Source: Paenibacillus sp. 1781tsa1 | Lineage (GTDB): Bacteria; Bacillota; Bacilli; Paenibacillales; Paenibacillaceae | Reading direction: 5' to 3' | NCBI RefSeq assembly: GCF_024159265.1 | Contig: NZ_JAMYWY010000001.1 | Coordinates: 5,084,001 to 5,148,000, forward strand | DNA: 64,000 nucleotides | Shown here: piece by piece, positions 16,056 through 25,778 of the stretch | How positions within the stretch are numbered: the stretch's first letter is position 1 | Layout: each line of letters opens with the position of its first letter | Program-made: the position numbers and the translations under genes | The notes under the pieces: generated by a model | The model's database searches: none | Told to the model about the DNA's origin: nothing | The model's input: only the letters and a program-made list of their open reading frames with translations

Positions 16056-17973
16056 ACCGCTAGTTTTGTTGTTGGCATGTCTGCTAATCTTTGTCACCCT
16101 ACCCGTAGAATCGAGCCATGCAGCCAATGCAGCCGTAGCCAAACTCCCTGGAAATTCTAATCCTCTCATCGATCACAAACTTGGAGCCGACCCTTATGTG
16201 CTCGTCCATAACAATAGGGTCTATGTCTACATGACAGGTGATGCATATCTGTACAACAGTGACGGCTCTGTCAGAGAGAACCAGTACAGCACCATCGGGA
16301 AAATTAACGTCATCTCTTCAGCTGACATGGTGAACTGGACAGACCATGGTTCCATCCCTGTAGCGGGTGCGAATAATGCCAATAATGGACAAGGTATTGC
16401 CAAATGGGCTACCCAATCCTGGGCTCCTGCCATGGCGAAGAAAACTATTGCTGGCAAAGAAAAGTTTTTCCTGTATTTTGCCAACTCGGGCGGAGGTATC
16501 GGGGTACTCACAGCGGATTCCCCCATTGGTCCTTGGTCCGACCCAATCGGACGTGCCCTCTTGACGCACGGAACACCAGGTATGTCAGGTGTAACCTGGC
16601 TCTTTGATCCGGCTGTACTTGTCGATGATGATGGCTCTGCCTACCTTTATGCTGGAGGGGGTATTCCGAACGATACCAATGCTGCTTCCATTGCCAATCC
16701 CAAAACAGCTCGGGTGATTCGTCTCGGTGCCGACATGATCAGCGTGGTGGGCAGTGCCGTTACGATAGATTCTCCTTATATGTTCGAAGATTCCGGTATT
16801 CATAAGTATAACGGCAAATATTACTACTCCTACTGTATCAACTTCGCGGGAACACATCCCGCTGCATATCCAAAAGGTGAGATCGGATACATGGTCAGCG
16901 ACAGCCCAATGGGCCCTTTCACGTATAAAGGACACTTTCTGAAAAATCCTGGTACGTTCTTCGGGGTAGGCGGCAATAACCACCATGCCGTGTTTCAGTT
17001 CAACAACGAATGGTATGTGGCATACCATGCACAAACGGTAAGTAAGGCATTCCTCGGGGATGGCAAAGGGTACCGTTCCACCCACATCAACAAGCTGACC
17101 CACAACGCGGATGGCTCCATCCAGGAAGTGCAGGGTAACATGACTGGTGTATCCCAAACGACCAACCTCAACCCGTATGTCCGGGTGGAAGCGGAAACCA
17201 TTGGCTGGCAAGCAGGCATTAACACCGAGCCGAGTCAAGCGAGCGGTGGACCTGTAGCCAATCAGAATGTCACTAATATTCATAATGGAGATTGGATCGC
17301 GGTCGGCAATGTTGATTTCGGCTCAGCCGGAGCCTCCAAATTCAAGGCTAATGTCGCTTCTACCGGAAATGGCAACATCGAGGTACGACTGGACAGTCCG
17401 ACAGGTCCTCTGGTGGGAACACTTAATGTAAGCTCAACCGGCGGTTCGCAAACTTGGCGCGAGATCGAGACCAATGTAACCAACGCTACGGGCGTACATC
17501 GTTTGTATCTGGTGTTTACAGGCTCAGGTAATGGAAACCTGTTCAAACTGGATTACTGGCAGTTTACATCCGGTTCGGGCGGCAACCCCAACCCCAATCC
17601 TAACCCGTCCGTTACTCGCATTGAAACGGAAAGCATGACACTTGGCGGTCAATATGCCGGTGTGATCAGCTCCCCTTTTAATGGAGTAGCACTCTACGCC
17701 AACAACGATTATGCAGCATACAATCAATATTATGCTTTCCCAACCCATCATTTCTCTGTCCGCGGTGCTTCCAACAACAATGAGACGGCCCGTGTCGATC
17801 TTGTCATCGGGGGTGTAACGGCGGGTTCATTCTACTTTACCGGTACACAACCGACCGTACAGACCCTGTCGAACATCACACATGCTACAGGCAATCAGGA
17901 AGTCAAGCTAGTCGTAACAACGGATAATGGCACGTGGGATGCTTATATTGATTATCTTGAACACTCGCAATAA
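16045..17973 (+). CDS. xynD: GH43 arabinoxylan arabinofuranohydrolase (XynD-like) with CBM6 and CBM36
   Basis: A 642-residue secreted enzyme. After a signal peptide (ending about SSHA), residues about 35-360 form a five-bladed GH43 domain. The three acidic residues are visible in GADPYVLV (base, about residue 49), LFDPAVLVDDDG (pKa modulator) and FEDSGIHKYNGKYYYSY (acid Glu). A CBM6 follows (VRVEAETIGWQAG, about 370-505), then an NPNPNP linker and a CBM36 (IETESMTLGGQYAG, YANNDYAAY, WDAYIDYLEHS). This domain set is that of XynD/Xyn43A of Paenibacillus polymyxa and B. subtilis XynD, which remove arabinose from arabinoxylan; CBM36 binds xylan with calcium. The ATG at 16045 is chosen because GGAGG lies 8 nt upstream, inside the frame starting at 16030. 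Confidence 0.9.
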   Translation: MIRKPLVLLLACLLIFVTLPVESSHAANAAVAKLPGNSNPLIDHKLGADPYVLVHNNRVYVYMTGDAYLYNSDGSVRENQYSTIGKINVISSADMVNWTDHGSIPVAGANNANNGQGIAKWATQSWAPAMAKKTIAGKEKFFLYFANSGGGIGVLTADSPIGPWSDPIGRALLTHGTPGMSGVTWLFDPAVLVDDDGSAYLYAGGGIPNDTNAASIANPKTARVIRLGADMISVVGSAVTIDSPYMFEDSGIHKYNGKYYYSYCINFAGTHPAAYPKGEIGYMVSDSPMGPFTYKGHFLKNPGTFFGVGGNNHHAVFQFNNEWYVAYHAQTVSKAFLGDGKGYRSTHINKLTHNADGSIQEVQGNMTGVSQTTNLNPYVRVEAETIGWQAGINTEPSQASGGPVANQNVTNIHNGDWIAVGNVDFGSAGASKFKANVASTGNGNIEVRLDSPTGPLVGTLNVSSTGGSQTWREIETNVTNATGVHRLYLVFTGSGNGNLFKLDYWQFTSGSGGNPNPNPNPSVTRIETESMTLGGQYAGVISSPFNGVALYANNDYAAYNQYYAFPTHHFSVRGASNNNETARVDLVIGGVTAGSFYFTGTQPTVQTLSNITHATGNQEVKLVVTTDNGTWDAYIDYLEHSQ

Positions 17974-18007
17974 CACAAAGGTCAAGATAGACTTGGGAGG
18001 ACAAGTT

Positions 18008-20071
18008 ATGTGGAAAAAAATCTGTACACTTCTGCTCTCTCTTCCGTTACTTGTGGCATCGTTTTCAACGACAAGTCCTACCGCTACCGCATCAACGTTC
18101 AGCAATCCTGTCATTTATGCGGATGTTCCTGACAGTGATGTCATCCGGGTGGGCAATGCCTTCTATATGACCAGCACAACGATGCATATGAATCCGGGTG
18201 TACCTGTGATGAAGTCTTATGATCTGGTCAACTGGAGCATCGTAAACTATGTGTATGATACGCTTGGAAACGGGGATATACAAAATCTGAACAACGGACA
18301 AAACGAGTATGGACGCGGTTCCTGGGCAAGCAGCTTGCGGTACAACAACGGGATATATTATGTGACCTTTGGCTCACTTTCCACGGGCAAGACGTATATT
18401 TATCAGACCAGCAATATTGAAACAGGGCCATGGACACCTTACACATTGAACAGTTATTACCATGACCCCTCCCTTTTGTTTGACGGAAATCGAACCTTTC
18501 TTGTTCATGGCAGTGACAACATCAGTATCGTTGAGCTGACACCTGATGCCAAGTCCGTCAAGTCCGGCGGCCTCAATCAGGTCCTGATTCCGAATGCGAG
18601 CAGTATAGCTGGCTCTAACATGATTGTAAAGGCAGAAGGAGCACACATTCAGAAGATCAATGGCATGTACTATGTATTCCTGATTGCCTGGCCTTCGGGT
18701 GATGGTCGCATTCAGCTTGCCTATCGTGCAAACACATTGACAGGGCCATACACAGGTAAAGTTGTACTACGAGACTCGGGCATTGCCCAAGGAGGTATCG
18801 TGGATACCGCATCCGGCGCTTGGTACGGCTTGCTGTTTCGTGATAGCGGGGCCATTGGACGCATCCCCTATCTCGTTCCTGTGACGTGGTCGGATAACTG
18901 GCCTGTGTTTGGAGTGAACGGCAAGGTTCCCCTTACCATGAATATGCCCGTTGAAGGTCAGCCTGCTGCCAAAATCTACGGGTCCGATGAGTTCAATGCA
19001 ACCACATCAGGTACACCCTCAGTAACGCAACTGTTAGTGAACGGCGGCTTTGAGGAAAGTAGCATTCAGCCGTGGAGCAGCAACAATACGGCGAACATCA
19101 CCGTAACAAATGCCGAAGCATTCAGCGGTACAAAAAGTCTGCTCGTCAGCGGCAGACAGCAGACAGCAGGCGGTGCCAAACAGATGGTTACAGGGAAGCT
19201 GGTACCGGGAGGAACATATTCTTTTTCGGCAAAGATCAAATACACTACTGGTCCTGCAACCAAAACGTTCAATCTTAGCATCCAGAACGGTGCAAGTTAT
19301 ACCGGAATTACCATTATGGGCAGTGCGACGTTAACCCGCGGACAGTGGGGTACCATTCAAGGTACGTATACCGTTCCGTCGAATGCAGACTTGTCTCAAA
19401 GCTTTATTTTTGTGGAAACACCGTATAACTCGAATCCGGACCCGACCAATGATCTGATGGCGTTTTATGTGGATGACGTCTCCCTGACGAGCAATTCATC
19501 TTCCGGTACATCCAGTCTCACTACTTTCTGGCAGTGGAATCATAACCCCGATGCTGCCAACTGGTCCCTGCTCCAGCGGCCGGGTTTCATGCGGATAACT
19601 GCAGGCAAAATCAGCAAAAACCTGTTAGAAGCCCGCAACACGCTGACACAACGAACCTTTGGTCCAAAAAGTACGGGGATTACGGCTATGGAGACAGCAG
19701 GCATGAAGGACGGTGATTATGCCGGACTCGCTGCTTTTCAGGCCAGATATGGTTTTGTCGGCGTTAAAATGACAGGCAGCACCAAATCCATCATTATGGC
19801 TAATGCCAGTTCCGGCACCATGACCGAAGTAGCAACTGTGCCATTAAACCAGAACAGAATCTATCTACGCGTCATCTGTGATTTTACGAACCAGACCGAC
19901 AAAGCCTACTTTGCTTATAGCCTGAATGGCAGCAACTGGACAACCATTGGCAATACACTTCAAATGTCTTACACCCTGCCACACTTTATGGGATACCGGT
20001 TTGCACTATTCAATTATGCAACGAAGTCTACCGGAGGATATGCAGATTTTGATTATTTCCGCGTAGAATAA
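18008..20071 (+). CDS. Secreted GH43 xylosidase/arabinofuranosidase with an inserted CBM
   Basis: A 687-residue secreted protein encoded 34 bp after the first GH43 gene, with GGGAGGA before its ATG. Signal peptide residues 1 to about 29. GH43 motifs are DVPDSDVIRVG (base Asp), YYHDPSLLFDG (Asp) and KAEGAHIQKINGMYYVF (acid Glu). A C-terminal concanavalin-like sandwich typical of beta-xylosidase-type GH43 enzymes runs from WQWNHNPDAANWSLLQRPG to the end. Between the usual SDEFN and LTTFWQWNHNPD a domain of about 155 residues is inserted (LLVNGGFEES to FYVDDVSLT), which has the carbohydrate-binding CBM4/9/22 pattern. It probably releases arabinose or xylose from arabinoxylan together with the upstream enzyme under the same cre control. 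Confidence 0.88.
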   Translation: MWKKICTLLLSLPLLVASFSTTSPTATASTFSNPVIYADVPDSDVIRVGNAFYMTSTTMHMNPGVPVMKSYDLVNWSIVNYVYDTLGNGDIQNLNNGQNEYGRGSWASSLRYNNGIYYVTFGSLSTGKTYIYQTSNIETGPWTPYTLNSYYHDPSLLFDGNRTFLVHGSDNISIVELTPDAKSVKSGGLNQVLIPNASSIAGSNMIVKAEGAHIQKINGMYYVFLIAWPSGDGRIQLAYRANTLTGPYTGKVVLRDSGIAQGGIVDTASGAWYGLLFRDSGAIGRIPYLVPVTWSDNWPVFGVNGKVPLTMNMPVEGQPAAKIYGSDEFNATTSGTPSVTQLLVNGGFEESSIQPWSSNNTANITVTNAEAFSGTKSLLVSGRQQTAGGAKQMVTGKLVPGGTYSFSAKIKYTTGPATKTFNLSIQNGASYTGITIMGSATLTRGQWGTIQGTYTVPSNADLSQSFIFVETPYNSNPDPTNDLMAFYVDDVSLTSNSSSGTSSLTTFWQWNHNPDAANWSLLQRPGFMRITAGKISKNLLEARNTLTQRTFGPKSTGITAMETAGMKDGDYAGLAAFQARYGFVGVKMTGSTKSIIMANASSGTMTEVATVPLNQNRIYLRVICDFTNQTDKAYFAYSLNGSNWTTIGNTLQMSYTLPHFMGYRFALFNYATKSTGGYADFDYFRVE

Positions 20072-20111
20072 ATGTAGTTTTAATCGGTTATTCATTTTTC
20101 GCTTATTGATC

Positions 20112-20150
20112 AGGACCTGGACTTCACCATGTGTGGAGCCAGGTCCTTTT
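20112..20150 (+). terminator. Terminator of the GH43 operon
   Basis: AGGACCTGG pairs with CCAGGTCCT, with further pairing inside, followed by TTTTC. It ends the two-gene xylan operon. Confidence 0.85.
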
Positions 20151-20316
20151 CAGTACATTTCTTATGAGAATATTCACTTTTTAACTTCAAAAATCCTGAA
20201 TCTTGACAAGGATGAAACATACCTCATGTAAACTTCATGTTTCATATATCACCTCTATAGTAAGATATAGATTAATGTAAATATTATTAATTTCTAATCT
20301 GTAAGGAGGGTTTCAT

Positions 20317-21036
20317 GTGAAAAATATAATTGTCTTCGGTGCAAGTAAAGGATTGGGCGATGCATTCGTCCGAGGTGTGCCACAGTCTGGTGATAAAGTC
20401 TGGGTGGTCTCCCGCAGCAAACCGGAGAATCTGACCGTGGCGGATGGCGTCCAGCGAATATGGATTCAGGCCGATCTTTCCGAGCTTCAAGCCGCGGAGC
20501 ATATTGCCAGCCAGCTTCAAGGCGAGACGTTGGATGTGCTTATTTATAACGTGGGGATCTGGGAGAAGGAAGGATTTGAAGCGCACTATACGTTTGATCG
20601 GGATGAACCCGCAGATATCAGTCAGCTAATTCATGTGAATGTGACCTCAACGATTGTATGTATACAGGCTTTACTGCCTCATCTTCGCCAGTCAGAGGCA
20701 GGCAAGATCATCCTGATCGGTTCAACAGCCGGTCTGAGCAATGCAGGCAGCAGCCAGGTTTCATTTGTCGCCTCCAAATTTGCCATACGGGGTGTTACGG
20801 AAGCTCTAAGAGAGCATACGAGAGAGGACCGCATCGCGGTGACATGTATTAACCCGGGAGAACTGGCGGCAGAAATTCCTTATGAAGACGGAATGGAACG
20901 TGCACTCGCCGAGTATGACGGGACCCGTATTCCCTTGCAGGATATGGTCGCCATCGTTCGATGTATTATCAGCTTGTCCAAAGCGGCCTGTGTGAAAGAG
21001 ATCAACATACCCGCATTAACGGATATGAACACTTAG
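20317..21036 (+). CDS. Short-chain dehydrogenase/reductase with Tyr-to-Phe in the catalytic motif
   Basis: A 239-residue cytosolic SDR. The nucleotide-binding motif GASKGLG is at residues 8-14, NVG near 78, and the catalytic Ser in IGSTAGLS at 136. The YxxxK motif reads F150-VAS-K154, so the catalytic Tyr is Phe. This would cripple classical hydride-transfer catalysis; SDRs lacking this Tyr are often regulatory or use another mechanism. GTG start with AAGGAGG 6-8 nt upstream. Monocistronic. The Paenibacillus relatives with this layout are annotated only as SDR; substrate unknown. Confidence 0.88.
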   Translation: MKNIIVFGASKGLGDAFVRGVPQSGDKVWVVSRSKPENLTVADGVQRIWIQADLSELQAAEHIASQLQGETLDVLIYNVGIWEKEGFEAHYTFDRDEPADISQLIHVNVTSTIVCIQALLPHLRQSEAGKIILIGSTAGLSNAGSSQVSFVASKFAIRGVTEALREHTREDRIAVTCINPGELAAEIPYEDGMERALAEYDGTRIPLQDMVAIVRCIISLSKAACVKEINIPALTDMNT

Positions 21037-21088
21037 ATAGCGATGACATCTGCCCGCACAACCGGTTCGTTCAGTGCGGGTTCGCTAT
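21037..21088. terminator. Two-part hairpin between convergent SDR and LRR genes
   Basis: Outer arms ATAGCGA/TCGCTAT and inner arms CCCGCAC/GTGCGGG. There is no proper T-tract, but it sits between convergent genes and probably ends transcripts from both. Confidence 0.5.
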
Positions 21089-21115
21089 GTATACATAAGC
21101 TGGACTGAAGACCGT

Positions 21116-22144
21116 CTACATTAATACATGCGACAAGTGCGCAATACCTATGGAATTCGTGCGTTCATGCTCAGGGATATTTTCATATAATAAATGAGAC
21201 TTTCCAGCCTTGTTCAGCAAATCACGCATTGCTGCAATCCGTCCTTTATTAACATCAATAAAACGAAAATCGATTTGGCGCAAGTGCTCCAGCCCGGTCA
21301 GTCCAGCAAAAGAATCCGCCTTGAGCGCCGTATTAATCTCTTTCAGCTCAATGGCCTCCAACATGCGGGCTGTCCATAGATATTCGATATCCCTCAACGA
21401 TTTCATATAGTCCAGTTCGAGCTGTCTGAGAGAGGACATATGGGAAAAGTCGCATAACTGCTCCAGCCTGGGCAAGGACAGGTGCAGATACTCCAGCCCA
21501 TGCATCTGTTCGAGTCCCTGAACACTCGTCAGCTTGCGAACAGAGCTTAGCTTCAACATCGAGATAGTCGACTCTGTCAAAGCATTCAATCCCCCTTTTA
21601 ACTCACCTTGATCCAGGGACAGATATTGAAGCATGGGCAGTTCCGCCAACACATCGAGTGATTCAATAGAGCAGTTCAGAATGATGGTGTTGAGACTTAG
21701 GCATGTTGCAATGGAAGCAAAATCTTTGAATTTGCCACGCAGTTCAAGAAAGGTCAATTGTCTGTAATGTTCAATAAAATTGAGCCGGGTTGCCTTTGCA
21801 GGTGAATTCAATCTTAGAAACTGCAGTTGCTCCATCGCACCCAAAATCGTCAAATCCTGTGCCTGCAAAAGATCAAGCTGCAAGGCAGACACATGCTTCA
21901 ATTGGGCAAGTCGCCCCAAAAATCCCGATGAATATCCCCCTTTAGGGTCCACATGCGATATGTGTAGAATTAGATCCGGGCGGGCAAAGAACACTTTAGC
22001 ATCTAGCTCGGCAAGGTCCTCGTATGTATCCGCGCCAACACGAAAATGAACCGTTGCTCTGCGGCGCAACAGATGCACCGCCTGGTGCATCTTTTCGGCA
22101 TTCCATGGAGCCCCTTGTATCGAAGCGTGCCATACTTCACTCAC
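21116..22144 (-). CDS. Cytosolic leucine-rich-repeat protein
   Basis: A 342-residue protein without signal peptide. From about residue 75 it shows at least eight leucine-rich repeats of irregular 20-24 residue spacing (LKHVSALQLDLLQ, LQFLRLN, LTFLELRGKF, LQYLSLDQGEL, LEYLHLSLPRLEQL, LRQLELDYMKSL). The repeats are close to the internalin/SDS22 type but less regular. Function is unknown; LRRs give protein-binding surfaces. GTG start with AAAAAGGGGG about 8 nt before it. Single gene convergent with the SDR gene. Confidence 0.8.
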   Translation of the reverse strand: MSEVWHASIQGAPWNAEKMHQAVHLLRRRATVHFRVGADTYEDLAELDAKVFFARPDLILHISHVDPKGGYSSGFLGRLAQLKHVSALQLDLLQAQDLTILGAMEQLQFLRLNSPAKATRLNFIEHYRQLTFLELRGKFKDFASIATCLSLNTIILNCSIESLDVLAELPMLQYLSLDQGELKGGLNALTESTISMLKLSSVRKLTSVQGLEQMHGLEYLHLSLPRLEQLCDFSHMSSLRQLELDYMKSLRDIEYLWTARMLEAIELKEINTALKADSFAGLTGLEHLRQIDFRFIDVNKGRIAAMRDLLNKAGKSHLLYENIPEHERTNSIGIAHLSHVLM

Positions 22145-22331
22145 AGATAATCCCCCTTTTTATACCTCTATAGTTCCAATTCATTCCATTATAAACAACA
22201 TGACCTGGATGAACCACCACTGAACCCAGTTTTTTTATTCCTATCCTCTTTTCAACCCTTCCTTTCATTTTCCTCATCTTCTAGTCCCTTTCCTTCCCGT
22301 TGCTTTCAATATTAATCGACAGAAATCTACA

Positions 22332-22355
22332 TAAAACTATAGGATATGCCGACAT
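22332..22355 (+). promoter_or_regulatory. Possible sigma-D (motility) promoter of the chemoreceptor gene
   Basis: GCCGACAT at 22348-22355 matches the sigma-D -10 consensus GCCGATAT at 7 of 8 positions. TAAA at 22332-22335 could be the -35, but the 12-bp spacing is shorter than the usual 14-16. Confidence 0.4.
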
Positions 22356-22404
22356 ATAACTTAGGCGTTTTGAGCTTTTTATTACTCATCTGGGGAGATG
22401 GAAT

Positions 22405-24480
22405 ATGTCGAACATGTTGAATAAGTGGGGTAAAAAGGGAGCACGGACATCCAGTATGGCAAATACGTTGTCCATTGTGCTGCTCGTCATCATCGTAGTC
22501 GTCTTTTCCGTGCTGGGAACTTTTATGTTCGCAAGCACACGAAACATTCTGGTGAAACAGCAGGAATCCATGCTCCAGACCAAGACACAGGCTATTGTTA
22601 GTGAATTTGATGCGCTATTCAAAGAAAAGGGCGCGCTGGTCAAACAAATGTCCACCAACACATTATTTAAGCAATACATAGAAACAACAGCATCTGCAGC
22701 AGATGCGGCAAGTTCAACCTACGCTGCTGAAACACAGGCGACACTGGCTGAAATTGTTAAGGCAGAGCCTTCATTTGCCGATGCTTGGGTCGCGGGTCTG
22801 GATGGAAAAGGTTTTTGGATTCAAAATGATGGTGTCGTCTCTGCTCCGGATTTTGATATCCAGTCACGTCCATACTACAAGCCTGTTACCGGTGCAGACG
22901 GGCTTTATTTCTCCGATCCGTACATTGACGTTGCAGCAGGCGACGTACTTATGGGGATCTTTTATCCCATTAAAGACGACAACAATAACATGATCGGCTT
23001 CGCTGCAGCGGATATTGCGTTCAAGGATATTCCAGCCATCATGGAGAGTTATTCGCTTGGTAGCACGGGCTATTCCATGTTGCTCTCCAAGAGCGGGGAA
23101 ATTCTGTACCATCCTGATCAAGAGAAGGTGCTGAAGGAGAACATCCTGGACAGTACGGGGGACATGGGGGAGATCGGCAAGAAAATGCTTGCCGGTGAAA
23201 ACGGCATACAGCTTATGAATGACAATGGGGAACGTCGTTATATCGGCTACGCTACCAGCAAGGATACGGGATGGTCCGTTGGTCTGACGATAACAGAGAA
23301 AGAAGTACTGGGTGAATTAAAAACGTTCACGTGGATTACGCTTGGCGGTTTTGCTGCAGCCACTCTTCTGCTAGTGATTATCTGTTATATTACCCTTCGC
23401 CGTCTGTTACGTTCCATACCACAACTGCTGGCCAAGATCAAACAGATTGAACAAGGTGACCTCACCGTCATACTGGATATCAAATCCAATAATGAAATTG
23501 GACAGATCGCCACAGGTTTGAATTCCATGGTGCAGAAAATTCAGGTCATGCTGCAAATGGTTGGCAGTTCGGCGCAAATCCTGAACCAGTCGTCGAATGA
23601 TCTGCAAGCCATCTCCTCACGAACGGCTGTGACCATGAATGACACATCAACAGCGATTAACGAGATTGCCAATGCAACGAATTATCAGTCCATCGAAACG
23701 GAAAATATCTTACGCAAAACAGGCTCGTTGTCCAGCCAGATCGATGAAATTGCTACCGATGCACAGGCTATGGAATCAGTCGTACAGACATCTGCCGATC
23801 AAAGCAGCCAAGGGCTTGCGGTCGTGGAACAATTATCGAAATGGTCGGAGGAAAATCATCAGTCCACCCAAGCAGTGTCCTCTATTATTCAGGAGATTGA
23901 TCTGAGCCGGAATGAAATATCCAGTTTTGTGGATACGGTCAAACAGATTGCCTCTCAGACGAACCTGCTCGCCTTGAATGCCTCCATTGAGGCCGCACGT
24001 GCTGGCGAACATGGAAGAGGATTTGCCGTTGTTGCCGAAGAGGTCCGCAAACTTGCAGAACAGACCGCTCAGGCAACAGAGGAAATCAACAAAAAAGTGA
24101 ATGTGATTGAAGAGAAAACAACCCTGTCGGTTGAACATACCATGCGCGGTATGAAGATTGCGGAGGAAAATGCCAAATCCGTGGAAGATACCAAGCATGT
24201 ATTCTTCAGCATTAACAGAGACCTGAAAGATCTGCAGCAGCGTATGATGCAGATTACCAACAATACCTCCAATGTACACAAACACAAAGATGAGATATTC
24301 CAGGCACTGGAGATTATTTCTTCCACCACAGAGGAGAACTCGGCATCGACGGAAGAAGTAAGCGCCAGCACACAGGAGCAGCTGGATAGTATTGAACAGG
24401 TAGCTGATCTGTCGAAACAGTTGAACCTGCTATCTGGCAAACTGCAAGACGAATTGAGCCAGTTTAAAGTGAAGTCATGA
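22405..24480 (+). CDS. Methyl-accepting chemotaxis protein with dCache sensor
   Basis: A 691-residue membrane chemoreceptor. Transmembrane helix 1 is at about residues 20-45; an extracellular dCache-type domain follows (FADAWVAGLDGKGFWIQNDG, SRPYYKPV, DVLMGIFYPIKDD, STGYSMLLSKSGEILYHPD); helix 2 is at about 310-330. HAMP (IKQIEQGDLTVILD, NEIGQIATGLNSM) and the long signalling coiled coil follow, with the conserved hairpin tip at QTNLLALNASIEAARAGEHG. It relays ligand binding to CheA/CheW. The SRPYYKPV and DPYID elements are typical of dCache domains that bind amino acids or organic acids, but the ligand is not known. GGGGAGA precedes the ATG. No terminator obvious. Confidence 0.93.
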   Translation: MSNMLNKWGKKGARTSSMANTLSIVLLVIIVVVFSVLGTFMFASTRNILVKQQESMLQTKTQAIVSEFDALFKEKGALVKQMSTNTLFKQYIETTASAADAASSTYAAETQATLAEIVKAEPSFADAWVAGLDGKGFWIQNDGVVSAPDFDIQSRPYYKPVTGADGLYFSDPYIDVAAGDVLMGIFYPIKDDNNNMIGFAAADIAFKDIPAIMESYSLGSTGYSMLLSKSGEILYHPDQEKVLKENILDSTGDMGEIGKKMLAGENGIQLMNDNGERRYIGYATSKDTGWSVGLTITEKEVLGELKTFTWITLGGFAAATLLLVIICYITLRRLLRSIPQLLAKIKQIEQGDLTVILDIKSNNEIGQIATGLNSMVQKIQVMLQMVGSSAQILNQSSNDLQAISSRTAVTMNDTSTAINEIANATNYQSIETENILRKTGSLSSQIDEIATDAQAMESVVQTSADQSSQGLAVVEQLSKWSEENHQSTQAVSSIIQEIDLSRNEISSFVDTVKQIASQTNLLALNASIEAARAGEHGRGFAVVAEEVRKLAEQTAQATEEINKKVNVIEEKTTLSVEHTMRGMKIAEENAKSVEDTKHVFFSINRDLKDLQQRMMQITNNTSNVHKHKDEIFQALEIISSTTEENSASTEEVSASTQEQLDSIEQVADLSKQLNLLSGKLQDELSQFKVKS

Positions 24481-24574
24481 TCCACAAGCTTTACCCTGCT
24501 CTTCTCTTTTCGTCGCTGTCCATTTATTATTAATGAATATGTGTACGAAGAGGATTGGAGGCTGAATCATCATC

Positions 24575-25747
24575 ATGAACTTTGCCAAACGAATGGATCA
24601 TTTCAACGAAGGAATTTTTACCCGGTTGCTGGAGATCAAGCGCCGCAGACTGGAGAACGGACAACCGGTTATTGATCTCAGTGTGGGTACGCCAAATATC
24701 CCACCTGCACAGCATATTATAACCGCACTATGCGAGGCCGCAGCCGATCCGGCTAATTATATATATGCAGTGAATGATCAGAGTGAGTTGCTGCAAGCTG
24801 CTAGCGATTGGTACAAACAGCGCTATCAGGTCGAGCTGGACCCGGCATCACAGATCTGCTCCTTGCTCGGTTCACAGGAAGGGTTGGCACATATATCCCT
24901 CTCCATTGTAGATGAAGGTGATCTCGTGCTGGTCCCTGACCCCTGCTATCCCGTCTTCGCGGATGGACCGCTACTGGCAGGTGCTGAACTGTATTATATG
25001 CCGCAAAAAGAAGAAAACGGGTATGTTATTCAACTTCAGGATATACCGGAAGATATCGCCCATCGAGCGAAATTCATGCTGGTCTCCTATCCTAACAATC
25101 CAACAACCGCGATGGCACCGGATCAGTTCTATCTTGACCTGATTGCCTTTGCCAAGAAGTATGATATTATCGTGCTTCACGATAATGCGTACAGTGAACT
25201 CGTATTTGACGGAAAGTCATGCGGAAGCTTCCTCGCGTTCCCTGGCGCCATGGATGTCGGTGTGGAATTCAATTCCTTATCCAAGACCTATGGCCTGGCC
25301 GGAGCTCGAATCGGATTCTGTGTGGGCAATACAACCATGGTTTCCATGCTGAAAAAGCTAAAATCCAATATGGATTACGGGATGTTTCTGCCCATCCAAA
25401 AAGCAGCAATTGCTGCCATTACCGGAGATCAATCCGAGGTTGAACGGGTCAGAGCTATATATGAACATCGCAGAGACATCCTCTGTGATGGCTTCAGCCA
25501 ACTCGGTTGGCCTATTGCCAAACCGGAAGCAACCATGTTTGTCTGGAGTCGCATTCCGGCTCACTACGACAGCTCGGAGCAATTTGCCATGGATCTGGTC
25601 ACACATGCGGGTGTCATTGCAACCCCAGGCAGTGCCTTTGGTCCTTCAGGCGAAGGTTACGTTCGATTCGCGCTTGTTCAGGATGTTGAAGTACTGCAGC
25701 AAGCTGTGGAATCCGTTAATCACAGCGGGATACTGAAAACCAGCTAA
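24575..25747 (+). CDS. Class I/II PLP-dependent aminotransferase (DapL/PatA-like)
   Basis: A 390-residue fold-type I aminotransferase. The PLP-binding lysine is in SLSKTYGLAGARIG (about residue 232); other family signatures are SVGTPNIPP, YPNNPTT (Asn that contacts PLP), LHDNAYSEL (Asp under the pyridine nitrogen, Tyr), and the C-terminal GYVRFAL with the carboxylate-binding Arg. It resembles the DapL/PatA-like group acting on diaminopimelate or other amino acids, but substrate cannot be fixed from sequence. GGAGG lies 13 nt before the ATG, rather far. It ends 32 bp before an unusually long hairpin terminator. Confidence 0.9.
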   Translation: MNFAKRMDHFNEGIFTRLLEIKRRRLENGQPVIDLSVGTPNIPPAQHIITALCEAAADPANYIYAVNDQSELLQAASDWYKQRYQVELDPASQICSLLGSQEGLAHISLSIVDEGDLVLVPDPCYPVFADGPLLAGAELYYMPQKEENGYVIQLQDIPEDIAHRAKFMLVSYPNNPTTAMAPDQFYLDLIAFAKKYDIIVLHDNAYSELVFDGKSCGSFLAFPGAMDVGVEFNSLSKTYGLAGARIGFCVGNTTMVSMLKKLKSNMDYGMFLPIQKAAIAAITGDQSEVERVRAIYEHRRDILCDGFSQLGWPIAKPEATMFVWSRIPAHYDSSEQFAMDLVTHAGVIATPGSAFGPSGEGYVRFALVQDVEVLQQAVESVNHSGILKTS

Positions 25748-25778
25748 CAGGAACATCGTTAGCATGCGCTCAACCATC

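Noticed and set aside
16585..17283. A 232-codon minus-strand frame inside the GH43 gene
   Set aside because: Antisense shadow of a gene with clear catalytic motifs.
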